In this document: in pieces, positions 9,036-18,727 of the stretch
Layout of the letters: each line of letters starts with the position of its first letter
Numbering within the stretch: the first letter of the stretch is position 1
From: Patescibacteria group bacterium
GTDB lineage: Bacteria > Patescibacteriota > Patescibacteriia > Magasanikbacterales > GWA2-37-8
Direction: 5' to 3'
Length of the DNA: 49,843 nucleotides
Assembly (NCBI GenBank): GCA_028705565.1
Contig: JAQWDH010000008.1
Location: 1 to 49,843 of the forward strand
The notes under the pieces: generated by a model
Databases searched by the model: none
Told to the model about the DNA's origin: nothing
The model's input: the letters and a program-made list of their open reading frames with translations, nothing else
Program-made: the position numbers and the translations under genes

Positions 9036-9117
9036 TGGGTGGGGTAGGATTCGAACCTACGAAGGCGGAGCCAGCAGATTTACAGTCTGCCCCAGTTGGC
9101 CACTTTGGTACCCACCC
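9036..9117 (-). tRNA. tRNA-Tyr (GTA)
   Basis: Acceptor GGGTGGG/CCCACCC, anticodon loop CTGTAAA, long variable arm, T-arm GTAGGTTCGAATCCTAC. Confidence 0.93.
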
Positions 9118-9136
9118 TTTTAATATCACTCCTTTG

Positions 9137-9208
9137 AGCCGCCTCTCGGATTTGGACCGAGGACCTTCACTTTACAAAAGTGTTGCTCTACCACTGAGCT
9201 AAGGCGGC
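9137..9208 (-). tRNA. tRNA-Thr (TGT)
   Basis: Acceptor GCCGCCT/AGGCGGC, anticodon loop TTTGTAA, T-arm CTCGGTCCAAATCCGAG. Confidence 0.93.
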
Positions 9209-9211
9209 ATA

Positions 9212-9270
9212 TTATCACGAGCCGATGAGCGGATTTGCCTGCCCGCCTCTGGCGGGGACCACTGACCTTT
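9212..9270 (-). pseudogene. Truncated copy of the 3' part of tRNA-Thr(GGT), interrupted by a GC-rich palindrome
   Basis: 26-nt direct repeat TTATCACGAGCCGATGAGCGGATTTG (9212-9237 = 9304-9329), then cctgcccgcctctggcgggg, then accactgacct (compare accgctgacct in the intact tRNA). Confidence 0.65.
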
Positions 9271-9311
9271 CGCTACGCTCAACTTACCTTGATAAATTTA
9301 CGCTTATCACG

Positions 9312-9384
9312 AGCCGATGAGCGGATTTGAACCGCTGACCTACTCCTTACCATGGAGTTGCTCTACCAACTGAGCTACATCGGC
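9312..9384 (-). tRNA. tRNA-Thr (GGT)
   Basis: Acceptor GCCGATG/CATCGGC, anticodon loop ATGGTAA, T-arm GCGGTTCAAATCCGC. Confidence 0.93.
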
Positions 9385-9388
9385 GATT

Positions 9389-10288
9389 TCAGATTTTATT
9401 TATCCTGTCTTTAAAACTTTCCAATTTCTGGTTTTCAGGATTAACCAAATGCAAATCTCTATATCCTTTCAACGCCAACTCCTTGTCGCGGCATATTATA
9501 GCAATTTCAATCAAAAAGTCAAGAAATTTAGGATTTTGCGGTTCCAATTCCACCGCTTGTATGATGGCTTCTTTGGCTGTTTCCTGCTGATTTATTTTTA
9601 ACAAAAGTTCGGCCAAATGATAATATCGCGGAGACAAAGAATCGTTAATCATAATGGCTCTCTGATAAAATTCAATTGCTTTTTCGGTTTCTCCTTTCAT
9701 TTCCGATATCTCCGCCAATTTCATAATTACAGTATCGTCATCCTGATCAAGTTTTGAAACGAAAATATATGTTTGATACGCTTCGTCCAAAGAATTTTTT
9801 CCAAAATACGAATCTCCAAGTCCCCTGTACGCGGAAACGGCTTTCGGGTCCAATTTAACGGCTGCGATAAAATTTTCTTCCGCCTTTTCAAAACTATTCG
9901 CGCTCAAGCACTTTTCGCCTTCGTTAATCAACTGTTTTAATTTTTCTTTTTTCTCGTCAACATCCATCGCGCCGCGTAATGTCTTTTCTTTAAGCGCCTC
10001 TTCATGTCTGATAAGCGCTTCCATTTTCCCGACATAAATTCTAAAACGCGTTTGCAGTTTTTCCCAAACACGCGCCAACGGACGCGCGTACTTTTTCCAT
10101 TTATCTTTTACGACGCGCCCATGTTCCGCGATCCGTTTGGATATGATTTCCTTTTTCTTTCGCGAAATTTTTTCTTCCGGCATTTCATTAACATCCAAAT
10201 TTGAAACTTGCGGAAACTTACGCGCAAAAATGACTGCCGTGATAACGACGCAAATGGTTATTACAATCAAAAGAATTATATTCAACAT
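9389..10288 (-). CDS. Membrane-anchored TPR-repeat protein
   Basis: N-terminal TM plus TPR-like repeats (AEENFIAAVKLDPKAVSAYRGLGDSYF, AIEFYQRAIMINDSLSPRYYHLAELL). Confidence 0.85.
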   Translation of the reverse strand: MLNIILLIVITICVVITAVIFARKFPQVSNLDVNEMPEEKISRKKKEIISKRIAEHGRVVKDKWKKYARPLARVWEKLQTRFRIYVGKMEALIRHEEALKEKTLRGAMDVDEKKEKLKQLINEGEKCLSANSFEKAEENFIAAVKLDPKAVSAYRGLGDSYFGKNSLDEAYQTYIFVSKLDQDDDTVIMKLAEISEMKGETEKAIEFYQRAIMINDSLSPRYYHLAELLLKINQQETAKEAIIQAVELEPQNPKFLDFLIEIAIICRDKELALKGYRDLHLVNPENQKLESFKDRINKI

Positions 10289-10292
10289 AAAA

Positions 10293-11057
10293 TTATTTTT
10301 TAACCGATTCTTTTATAATTTCAAGCCAACTTTTCAATTTTGCGGAAGCGCCTCCGACTAAAACCCCGTCAATCGCCGACTTTGCCAAAAACGCGCCAAT
10401 ATTTTTTCCATCCACGCTTCCTCCATAAAGCGCGGCGACATATCCGGCTTTAGGAACTGTTTTTTTCACTGTTTCTTTTATTATTTCCTGAATTTTTTGC
10501 GCTTCTTCAGGGTCGCACGCGTCGCCGGTGCCGATAGCCCAAACAGGTTCATAAGCGATTATTATTTCTTTTCCTTTCGGCCAAGATATTTTTTTTAACG
10601 CCGATTCCAGTTGATTTTTAACGACTCTTTCCGTGATTCCGTTTTTTTTCTCCGCCGATGTTTCGCCAACGCATAACACCGGTGTCAAACCGGCAGCTAA
10701 AACCGCTTCAAATTTCTTTTCAGTCTCTTCCAAACTTTCACCGAACAAATGGCGACGTTCCGAATGTCCAACCAACGCGTATTCGCATCCGGCTTCCTTA
10801 TACATATTAGCTGACACCTCTCCTGTATAACCGCCTTTGTCAACCCAATAAACATTTTGCGCGCCGATTCCGATTCCAACATCGCGAAAAACTTGAGCCA
10901 CTGGATAAAAAGACAAAGCGCTCGGAAAAATCGCCATTTTTATACGCTTGTCAAAATTCTTCGCCTCGCTCGCGAGCGCGTTCGCCAAAATGTTGCTCTC
11001 GTCGTAATCAAGATACATTTTCCAATTGGCAAAGAGATAAATCGCGTTTTTTTTCAT
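10293..11057 (-). CDS. tpiA: Triosephosphate isomerase
   Basis: FANWKMYLD, YALVGHSERRHLFGE, IIIAYEPVWAIGTG, LYGGSVDGKN. Confidence 0.97.
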   Translation of the reverse strand: MKKNAIYLFANWKMYLDYDESNILANALASEAKNFDKRIKMAIFPSALSFYPVAQVFRDVGIGIGAQNVYWVDKGGYTGEVSANMYKEAGCEYALVGHSERRHLFGESLEETEKKFEAVLAAGLTPVLCVGETSAEKKNGITERVVKNQLESALKKISWPKGKEIIIAYEPVWAIGTGDACDPEEAQKIQEIIKETVKKTVPKAGYVAALYGGSVDGKNIGAFLAKSAIDGVLVGGASAKLKSWLEIIKESVKK

Positions 11058-11063
11058 AAATAA

Positions 11064-12362
11064 TCAATCTTTAAATATTTCCAAAATTTCTTTTTTTCCA
11101 TAAGGTCCTATCACCGCCACTCGCATTTTATTCAAAACAAAAATCTGTTTTGCCAAATCGCGCGCTTCAACGGCCGTAACTTTTTCTATTTTTTTCAAAA
11201 CTTCTTCATAAGTTTCCATCTTTGGAGAGAACCAAAACTGTTTCGCGAATAATTCGGCTTGCGCGCTAGAATCCTCCATTGACAAAACCGTTCTGCCCGA
11301 AATATTGCTTTTCGCTTCAGCCAACTCTTTTTTTCCAACCAATTCAGAAGAAATTTTTCTCAATTCGTCTTTTATGACCTTAACCGCCTCTTTCAATCGC
11401 TCGGGGTCTAAACCAGCTTGTATCTGCGCCGCCCCAACGTCCAAATGCCACACAGAACCTGCGCCGATTGAATACGCCAAGCCGCGTTTTTCCCGCACCT
11501 CCACAAAAAGACGCGAGCTCATGCTTCCGCCTAAAATAGACAAAAGAACTGAGGCGGCATATTTTTTTTTATCAAAATAAGATAAACCAGGAAAGCCAAG
11601 AATAACCTGCGCCTGGTCAACTTTTCTTACTCCGACTTCTATTCTTTTTTCCAAAGGCAATATTTTTTCCGGCCAAAAAAATTTTAAAAATTCATTTTGC
11701 TGAAAACAATTTTTTCCACTTGACTCGCTGCGCGGCGTTTCTTTTTCAAAGTACTTTTTCAAATCTTCAATTCCTTTTTTATCCACGTCGCCAGCCGCGA
11801 CCAAAACCATATTATTCGGCCTGTAAGCCGACTTATAATAATCCCAAAGTTCGTTCCGAGTTATATTTTTAACAGATTTTTCAGTTCCGGCTATATCCCA
11901 ACCCAACGGATGCTCGCCGAACATCGCTTTATCAAAAAGATTATCAACGGCCATTATCGGATTGTCATCATACATTCTTATTTCTTCCGTTATCACGCCT
12001 TTTTCTTTTTCAATTTCTTCTGGTTCAAATTTTGAACAAAAAAGCATATCGGAAAGAATGTCATACGCCAATTTCTGCTGTTTGCCGTCTATCTTCACGT
12101 AATAACCTGTGTAATCTTTATAAGTAAAAGCGTTAAAATGCGCGCCTGCCGCGTCCAATTCGCGTGAAATGTCAAGAGATGTTGGCCGCTTTTTCGTGCC
12201 CTTAAACATCAAATGCTCAACGAAGTGGGAAGCTCCTGAAATTTTTTTGTTTTCATAACGAGAACCAATTGGAAACATAGCCAAGACAGTCACCGCCTTT
12301 GTTCCCTTCACGGGAACGGTGATTAAATTGATTCCGTTTTTCAGTTTGGAAATACTATGCAT
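11064..12362 (-). CDS. M16-family zinc metallopeptidase
   Basis: HFVEHLMFKGT (HxxEH), EKGVITEEIRMYDD, EKRGLAYSIGAG. Confidence 0.92.
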   Translation of the reverse strand: MHSISKLKNGINLITVPVKGTKAVTVLAMFPIGSRYENKKISGASHFVEHLMFKGTKKRPTSLDISRELDAAGAHFNAFTYKDYTGYYVKIDGKQQKLAYDILSDMLFCSKFEPEEIEKEKGVITEEIRMYDDNPIMAVDNLFDKAMFGEHPLGWDIAGTEKSVKNITRNELWDYYKSAYRPNNMVLVAAGDVDKKGIEDLKKYFEKETPRSESSGKNCFQQNEFLKFFWPEKILPLEKRIEVGVRKVDQAQVILGFPGLSYFDKKKYAASVLLSILGGSMSSRLFVEVREKRGLAYSIGAGSVWHLDVGAAQIQAGLDPERLKEAVKVIKDELRKISSELVGKKELAEAKSNISGRTVLSMEDSSAQAELFAKQFWFSPKMETYEEVLKKIEKVTAVEARDLAKQIFVLNKMRVAVIGPYGKKEILEIFKD

Positions 12363-12367
12363 AAAAC

Positions 12368-13744
12368 CTAATCGTCAAATTTCTCATCAAAATAATTTTT
12401 CAAATTTCCAATTTCCACTCTTTCCTGCTCCATGGTGTCGCGGTCGCGAACCGTGACTTTTTTATCTTCCAGCGTATCAAAGTCAACTGTAACGCAGTAT
12501 GGCGTGCCGATTTCATCTTGCCTGCGATAACGTTTTCCGATGGAACCGGATTCATCATATTGCGTCATCCGTTTTTTCCAAAGCTCGGCCTGTATTTCCA
12601 AAGCCAATTTTTGCAACGGCTCTTTTTTGGACAAAGGAAAAACGGCTATTTTAATCGGCGCCAAGTCCTTGTGCAAACGCAAAACGATTTCTTTTTCGTG
12701 TTTCGCGTCTTCTTCACCGCTGCGCGCGTCAATCTCATCAAACGCGTCAACCAAAAACATCAAAACCGCGCGGTCCGCCCCGTCGGATGTTTCCACTATC
12801 CAAGGGATGAATTTTTCGCCGGTTTCTTCGTCGCGATAAGTCATATCAACTTTTGAATATTGCCCATGGCGAGACAAATCCCAATCTCCTCGGTTATGCA
12901 CGCCCGCCATTTCTTTCCAACCGCCCCACGGCGTATTGTATTCAATGTCCCACGCGTCCTTCGCGTAGTGCGCGCGCTCATTATCGGCGTGCTGCCGCCA
13001 GCGCATATTTTCTTCTTTCATGCCCAAATTTTTATACCAATTCCATCTTTGCTCTTTCCAATAATTAAAATGCTTTTCAGCGTCTTTCGGGTTCACAAAA
13101 TACTGCTGCTCCATTTGTTCAAACTCGCGCATGCGAAAAGTGAAATTTTTGGTGGTGATTTCATTGCGAAACGCCTTGCCGATTTGCGCGATGCCAAACG
13201 GCAATTTTTTTCTCATTGATTCTTTAACGCTCAAATAATCCAAATAAATACCTTGGCAAGTTTCGCCTCTCATATACGCTTCTTCTTTTTGCCCTTCCAC
13301 AGAACCGAGCTCTGTTTTCATCAGCAAATTAAAATTTTTCGGCTCCGTAAGTTCGCCGCCGCAATCCGGACATTTCAAATCCTTCATCTCAATCGGTTTT
13401 TCTTTTATATAACCGGGCTCCGCTTGTTTAGCCTCCAAAAGATGGTCGGCGCGAAAACGATGATGGCATGATTTGCATTCAACCAATGGGTCGTGAAAGC
13501 TCTGTAAATGTCCGCTCGCTTCCCACACGATGCGCGGAGTGAGTATGGCGCTGTCCAATCCCACCACGTCGTTTCTTTTCGCAACCATTGCTTTCCACCA
13601 CGCTTTTTTCAAATTATTTTTCAATTCAACTCCGAGCGGACCGTAATCGTAGCTCGCGGCCAAACCTCCATAAATTTCAGCCGTTTGATAAATAAAGCCC
13701 CTCCTTTTCGCCAAAGAAATAATTTTTTCAAAATCGTCTGTCAT
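12368..13744 (-). CDS. glyS: Glycyl-tRNA synthetase (alpha2 type)
   Basis: RRGFIYQTAEIYGGLAASYDYGPLGVELKNNLK, GIAQIGKAFRNEITTKNFTFRMREFEQMEQQYFV. Confidence 0.96.
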   Translation of the reverse strand: MTDDFEKIISLAKRRGFIYQTAEIYGGLAASYDYGPLGVELKNNLKKAWWKAMVAKRNDVVGLDSAILTPRIVWEASGHLQSFHDPLVECKSCHHRFRADHLLEAKQAEPGYIKEKPIEMKDLKCPDCGGELTEPKNFNLLMKTELGSVEGQKEEAYMRGETCQGIYLDYLSVKESMRKKLPFGIAQIGKAFRNEITTKNFTFRMREFEQMEQQYFVNPKDAEKHFNYWKEQRWNWYKNLGMKEENMRWRQHADNERAHYAKDAWDIEYNTPWGGWKEMAGVHNRGDWDLSRHGQYSKVDMTYRDEETGEKFIPWIVETSDGADRAVLMFLVDAFDEIDARSGEEDAKHEKEIVLRLHKDLAPIKIAVFPLSKKEPLQKLALEIQAELWKKRMTQYDESGSIGKRYRRQDEIGTPYCVTVDFDTLEDKKVTVRDRDTMEQERVEIGNLKNYFDEKFDD

Positions 13745-13751
13745 AAAATTT

Positions 13752-14303
13752 TTATACTAAATTAATTTCTTTTTCTTTCTTTTCCACGATGTCTTTGATT
13801 TTATCGCTGTTCTCTTTTGTCATTTTATCCAAATCTTCCTGTAATCTGTATCTATCGTCCTCTCCAATTTCTCCATTTTTTTCTTCCGCCAAAATCAAAT
13901 TTTTTACATCGTCCCTTATTTTTCTCAAAGCGATTCTCGCTGTCTCGGCTTTCTGATTCAATAATTTTACCAAATCTTTTTTTCGTTCCACGGTCAAATC
14001 GGGCAAAACCACCCTAATTAACCTGCCATCATTCACAGGATTAAAACCGAGCTCGGAATCACGCACCGCTTTTTCTACCGCAGAAAACAAACCTTTGTCC
14101 CAAGGTTCAATATTAATTGTTTTCGGGTCCGGAATTGAAAGTGAAGCCACCGCCTTTAACGGCTGATACACTCCATACGCTTCCACTTTAATATCCTCAA
14201 CCAAAATAGTAGACGCTCGTCCTGTTCTCAATTGAAGCGTGTCTCTGTTTAAAGAATCAATCACCTGATTAAAATCCGCTTTAAAATCACTTAAACTTAT
14301 CAT
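13752..14303 (-). CDS. frr: Ribosome recycling factor
   Basis: LRTGRASTILVEDIKVEAYG, LTVERKKDLVKLLNQKAETARIALRKIRDD. Confidence 0.95.
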   Translation of the reverse strand: MISLSDFKADFNQVIDSLNRDTLQLRTGRASTILVEDIKVEAYGVYQPLKAVASLSIPDPKTINIEPWDKGLFSAVEKAVRDSELGFNPVNDGRLIRVVLPDLTVERKKDLVKLLNQKAETARIALRKIRDDVKNLILAEEKNGEIGEDDRYRLQEDLDKMTKENSDKIKDIVEKKEKEINLV

Positions 14304-14322
14304 ATAATTTTATTTAATTTTA

Positions 14323-15429
14323 TTAAAACCCTGTGGCTTTGGGTTTTTCCAAAACGGTAAAACCCATTATTAAAACGTCATTTTTTTCAGGATGTATTAT
14401 CATTGAAACCGGTATGGTGTTTGTCGGCAATTTTTTGGTAATCCAATTTTTTCCTCCATCAATTGATTTGTAAAAAGTTGACCTAACATGCTGGTTGTTG
14501 CTGTCCAAAAGCGTTCCGGTGTAATACAATTCTTTTTGGTTGTGCGGACTAATGGCGAAGCTGTATATATTAACACTTCCCGGCGGAGTAAGCAATGACA
14601 TGTCGCTCCAACTCGCTCCTGCGTCATCAGAACGCAAAATACCATATTTGGAAATCCAAAAAATACTATCCTTTTGTCCGGGATTTAAAACAAAACGATA
14701 AAATGTCTTGCTGTCCGTAAAACTTTCAAGCCCATTATTCAAATCAATCCAATTTTCGCCTCCATCGTCTGAGCGGTAGAGTCCGTCGCGATAACCGGCC
14801 GCGTACAGACGTTTTGGAACGAATGAATCGCTGCCGAGATATTGCAAATTGAAATTAAAACGTTTAACCACGCGCCAACTCTGCCCGCCGTCAATACTCC
14901 TCAAAATATCTCCACCCAACTGCGCCGCGTAAACAATTTTTGAATCTCCAAAATCAACTGACACTGACACAAATCTTTGTTCGGTTCTTTCTTCAGTAAA
15001 AATAAGTTTCCAGCTTCGGCTGCAATCATTCGTTTTGAAAAGATGTTGTCCGTCGCTCGCGTAAATCACGCACTTGTCTTTCGGGTCAATCGCCAAACCA
15101 TATATGTATTTGCTTTTCATCGCCGCGACTTCCTGCCAGCTTTCTCCGCCGTTATAAGTGTAATAAAGGCCCTGTCCTCTCGTGCAAGCGTACAAAGCGT
15201 TCGGGTCCGAAGGATCCATTACGATGTTATAGATATTCAAACTCCCCAAGCTTTTAACGCCTTGCGTTGTCGGCATTGACGCTATTGCCGCCCAATTTTC
15301 TCCTTTGTCAACCGATTTATATACTCCGACGCTTCCGACGGTTGCGCCGCCGATCGTCACACAGCTCGCGCCGGTCAAAATCAACGCTCCGGCAAAAAAA
15401 GATAAAAAAATCAGATGCCTTTTTTTCAT
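14323..15429 (-). CDS. Predicted lipoprotein with BNR/Asp-box (sortilin/YCF48-like) repeats
   Basis: Lipobox LTGASC; repeats SVDKGENWAAI, TYNGGESWQEV, SIDGGQSWRVV, SDDGGENWIDL, SDDAGASWSDM, SIDGGKNWITK. Confidence 0.85.
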   Translation of the reverse strand: MKKRHLIFLSFFAGALILTGASCVTIGGATVGSVGVYKSVDKGENWAAIASMPTTQGVKSLGSLNIYNIVMDPSDPNALYACTRGQGLYYTYNGGESWQEVAAMKSKYIYGLAIDPKDKCVIYASDGQHLFKTNDCSRSWKLIFTEERTEQRFVSVSVDFGDSKIVYAAQLGGDILRSIDGGQSWRVVKRFNFNLQYLGSDSFVPKRLYAAGYRDGLYRSDDGGENWIDLNNGLESFTDSKTFYRFVLNPGQKDSIFWISKYGILRSDDAGASWSDMSLLTPPGSVNIYSFAISPHNQKELYYTGTLLDSNNQHVRSTFYKSIDGGKNWITKKLPTNTIPVSMIIHPEKNDVLIMGFTVLEKPKATGF

Positions 15430-15488
15430 ATATCATTTAATTAGCAATATAAAAAAATTTATAATTAAAAATAATTTTTATCGTCCGT

Positions 15489-16397
15489 TTAAAAACCCAG
15501 CACGATTTGTTCAACCAACAATTTCGGATTTATATTTTGTTTTAAAAAAATTTTCGCGTCTTTCAATTTATCTATCATTTTCGCCGCTTGTTTTTTATTT
15601 TCTTCGTTTTTATCGCTAAGCATTTTATTTCTCCACCACATCGTCCAAACTTCAAAAATTTTTTCCAATTTTTCAGACACGGAAACCGCCTCGTCTTTTT
15701 CTTCAAAAATATATTCAATTTCTTTCATTTTGCGGTAAAACGGTTCTCCAACGATTTTTTCCAAAATTTCTCTCTGTTTTTTAAATTCAGCCAAAGCATT
15801 CGCGTCAGCCGCGAAATTTATCGCCCTGCCTGGTCTGCCCCACGCGAACGACGCGACCTCATCAGCGATTTTTCTGTCATAACCCATTTTTTCCAAACCT
15901 TCGGCTATCTTTTTTTCCGACGTAAGCGAAAAATAAAAAATTTGGCATCTTGATTTTATTGTCGGTAAAAGCGTATCGTCATTTTCAGTCAATAAAAAAA
16001 TAATGTTTTTTCCCCCGGGTTCTTCCAAAGTTTTCAAAAGCGCGTTGGACGATTCTTCGTTCAAAAGCTCGGCCTCGTCAACAATCACGATTTGATGCCC
16101 TCCGGCAGACCATGATTTTTTCTGCAAACTATGTTTAATGCCGTCCGCCTGTTCTTTGGAAACTTCTTTTTTCAACTGGCCGCTTTTTTTGTCCCGCGCG
16201 CGTTCAACGCAAAAAAAATCAGGATGCGAGGATAATTTCTCCTCTTCAACGCCAAAAATTTTTGCCGCTATCGCTTTCGCGATTTTTCTTTTTCCAACGC
16301 TTCCGCAACCTGAAAAACAATACGCGTGTGACAGTTTTCCGCCTTCAATAGCCCTGTCAAAAAAAGAGATTATTTTCTCGTGTCCTATAACGGGCAT
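15489..16397 (-). CDS. holB: DNA polymerase III delta' subunit-like protein
   Basis: LSHAYCFSGCGSVGKRKIAKAIA, VIVDEAELLNEESSNALLKTLEEP. Confidence 0.88.
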   Translation of the reverse strand: MPVIGHEKIISFFDRAIEGGKLSHAYCFSGCGSVGKRKIAKAIAAKIFGVEEEKLSSHPDFFCVERARDKKSGQLKKEVSKEQADGIKHSLQKKSWSAGGHQIVIVDEAELLNEESSNALLKTLEEPGGKNIIFLLTENDDTLLPTIKSRCQIFYFSLTSEKKIAEGLEKMGYDRKIADEVASFAWGRPGRAINFAADANALAEFKKQREILEKIVGEPFYRKMKEIEYIFEEKDEAVSVSEKLEKIFEVWTMWWRNKMLSDKNEENKKQAAKMIDKLKDAKIFLKQNINPKLLVEQIVLGF

Positions 16398-16475
16398 AGT
16401 CTTTTAAAATTTTAACCGAAACCGAAATAATTTTGAATTTTATAATTTAAAATTTGATATTTGGATTTGATATTG

Positions 16476-16514
16476 CCTGCCTGCATACCTACGGTATGTA
16501 AACCGGTAGGCAGG
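16476..16514. repeat. Nested short palindrome CCTGCCT...CATACC-tac-GGTATG...AGGCAGG
   Basis: Outer arms 16476-16482/16508-16514, inner arms 16484-16489/16493-16498; intergenic. Confidence 0.65.
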
Positions 16515-16551
16515 GAAATTGGGCATTGAAAATTAGAGTTTATCTCTCTTA

Positions 16552-17685
16552 TTATAACAAATTACAATTTTTCTGCCAACCAAGCAAAATATCGGCCACC
16601 GCGCTTCCTGATTTTTCCCAAGAAAACATTTTCACTCTCTCCAACCCAAAATTCGCGTTTTTTATTCTTAATTCTTTGTTTTTCAACAATTCCAATGTTT
16701 CTTCCGCAATTTCCTCGCTTGACTCGGAATTCGCGTACATAACCGATTCTCCGCCGACTTCAGATAACGAATTTCCGCGCGACGCGACAACAGGACAACC
16801 GCAAGCCATCGCTTCCAAGACAGGAATGCCGAATCCTTCGTAAAAAGACGGAAAAACAAAAACTTCGGCTTTATTAAAAAGACAAGGCAAATCATCCGCG
16901 TCAACCCACCCGGGAGTTAAGATATCATTTTTAAACAATGAATTATCAATTTCAGTTTTAATTTTTTCAAAACCAGCGCCGGGTTTTCCGGCTAAAAGCA
17001 ACTGCATGTCCTCTCCTTTTGACCTTATTGAATTAAAAGCTTTAATGATGCCTGCTGTATTTTTTTTCTCTTCCAGCCGTCCAACTGACATTATAAACGG
17101 TTTGGCGATGCCGTATTTTTTTAAAACTTTTTCCATCGCCGCTTCATCGCATATTTTTTTATATTTATTTTTATCGTATCCTTCCAAAATCATAAAAATT
17201 CTTTTATCTTTGATACCGTAAAATTTTATCAATTCTTTTTTTCCAAATTCGGAAGGAACGATTATTAATTTTGATTTTTTAACGACCAGACGGTTCATAA
17301 ATTTTAAATACATACGGCTGAAAAAACGATAAGCGCTCGGATAAACCAAAAAAGCGCTGTCGTGAACTGTAGCGATTGTGTTTTTTGGACAAAAAAACGG
17401 AACCAATTGCCCGGGAGCGAAAAACGCGTCAGGCGGATTAAATAAAAATTCAAATGATAACCTGATTTGACTCCATCCTTTCTTAAACGGCCATTTTAAA
17501 ATTTTATTTTGCCAATTCGTAGGCAAAACGCCAAGTTCTCCGCGCAATGATTCGTTGGAATACAAAATTACCCTCACGGACGAGGGTATTTGTTTTTTCA
17601 AGGACTGAATAATTTGAAAACAATATTCCTCCACTCCTGTCCTTTGAATTTTATCAGCGTGCGCGGCTTCAATGCCGATCAACAT
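16552..17685 (-). CDS. Glycosyltransferase, GT4 family
   Basis: FIMSVGRLEEKKNTAGIIKAF, VFVFPSFYEGFGIPVLEAMACGCPVVAS. Confidence 0.92.
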   Translation of the reverse strand: MLIGIEAAHADKIQRTGVEEYCFQIIQSLKKQIPSSVRVILYSNESLRGELGVLPTNWQNKILKWPFKKGWSQIRLSFEFLFNPPDAFFAPGQLVPFFCPKNTIATVHDSAFLVYPSAYRFFSRMYLKFMNRLVVKKSKLIIVPSEFGKKELIKFYGIKDKRIFMILEGYDKNKYKKICDEAAMEKVLKKYGIAKPFIMSVGRLEEKKNTAGIIKAFNSIRSKGEDMQLLLAGKPGAGFEKIKTEIDNSLFKNDILTPGWVDADDLPCLFNKAEVFVFPSFYEGFGIPVLEAMACGCPVVASRGNSLSEVGGESVMYANSESSEEIAEETLELLKNKELRIKNANFGLERVKMFSWEKSGSAVADILLGWQKNCNLL

Positions 17686-17701
17686 ATTGCTTAGCTTAAT
17701 T

Positions 17702-18709
17702 TTATTTTGTCGCCAAAATGCTTCTTTTGTAACTGTCCAAATTTTCCAATGCTATACCAGTGCCTTTTGCCACGCATAAAAGCGGTTCTTCCGCGACATA
17801 GGTGGCGACTCCGATTGACTGCGCGATGAGTTCGTCCAAATTACGCAACAACGCGGAACCTCCGGCGAGCACTATGCCTTTTTCCATCACATCGGCCGAT
17901 AACTCCGGCGGTGTGTCATATAAAACTTTTTTTATTTCTTCTATTAAATTTTCCAAATCAATTTTCAACGCTTCCGTGGTATCGTCAGAGGTAACTGTAA
18001 TATTTCTCGGCAACCCGTTGACCATATCCCTGCCCTTTACTTCCATTGACAAAGGTTTTTCCATATACAAAGCCGACCCGATATTTATTTTAATATCCTC
18101 CGATGTTCTTTCTCCGACCGCTAAATTGTATTTATGCCTGATATGCTCTGCTATCGCTTTATCAAATCTGTTGCCGCCTATTCGCACCGAACCCCACGAA
18201 ACTATGCCTCCCAAAGAAATAACCGCGATTTCCGCCGTTCCTCCGCCAATATCTATAATCATGTGTCCTGAAGCGGCGCCAATCGGAATATCCGCGCCAA
18301 TCGCGGAAACTATCGGCTCTTTAATAATGTAAGCCGCGCGCGCGCCAGCGGCGATAGTCGCGTCAATCACCGCTCTCTTTTCCGTGGAGGTAATGCCGGC
18401 AGGAACGGCTACCATAATTTCCGGACGAAAAAGATGCACGCCTCCTAACGCTTTATTGATAAAATAACGAAGCATCGCTTCGGTTGTTTTGTAGCTGGCT
18501 ATGACTCCATCTTTAAGAGGACGTTCGGCAATAATGAAATCCGGCGTGCGTCCTATCATATCCTTGGCTTCCAACCCGACGGCTAAAACTTTTCCGTCAT
18601 TTTTTCCAATGGCAACCACGCTCGGTTCATTTAAAACCACGCCTTTTTTCGGAACATAAACCAAAACATTCGTTGTGCCCAAATCTATTCCTATTTTTTT
18701 TATAAACAT
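17702..18709 (-). CDS. mreB: Rod-shape determining protein MreB
   Basis: IGIDLGTTNVLVYVPKKGVVLNEPSVVA, HMIIDIGGGTAEIAVISLGGIV, GIVLAGGSALLRNLDELI. Confidence 0.96.
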   Translation of the reverse strand: MFIKKIGIDLGTTNVLVYVPKKGVVLNEPSVVAIGKNDGKVLAVGLEAKDMIGRTPDFIIAERPLKDGVIASYKTTEAMLRYFINKALGGVHLFRPEIMVAVPAGITSTEKRAVIDATIAAGARAAYIIKEPIVSAIGADIPIGAASGHMIIDIGGGTAEIAVISLGGIVSWGSVRIGGNRFDKAIAEHIRHKYNLAVGERTSEDIKINIGSALYMEKPLSMEVKGRDMVNGLPRNITVTSDDTTEALKIDLENLIEEIKKVLYDTPPELSADVMEKGIVLAGGSALLRNLDELIAQSIGVATYVAEEPLLCVAKGTGIALENLDSYKRSILATK

Positions 18710-18727
18710 AAGCTAAAATAATTCTCG

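Noticed and set aside
8808-9384. tRNA-Thr/tRNA-Thr/tRNA-Tyr/rpmG/secA cluster as a novel arrangement
   Set aside because: Reminiscent of the common thr-tyr-gly-thr tRNA/tufB/secE/rpmG neighbourhood in other bacteria; not strong enough alone.
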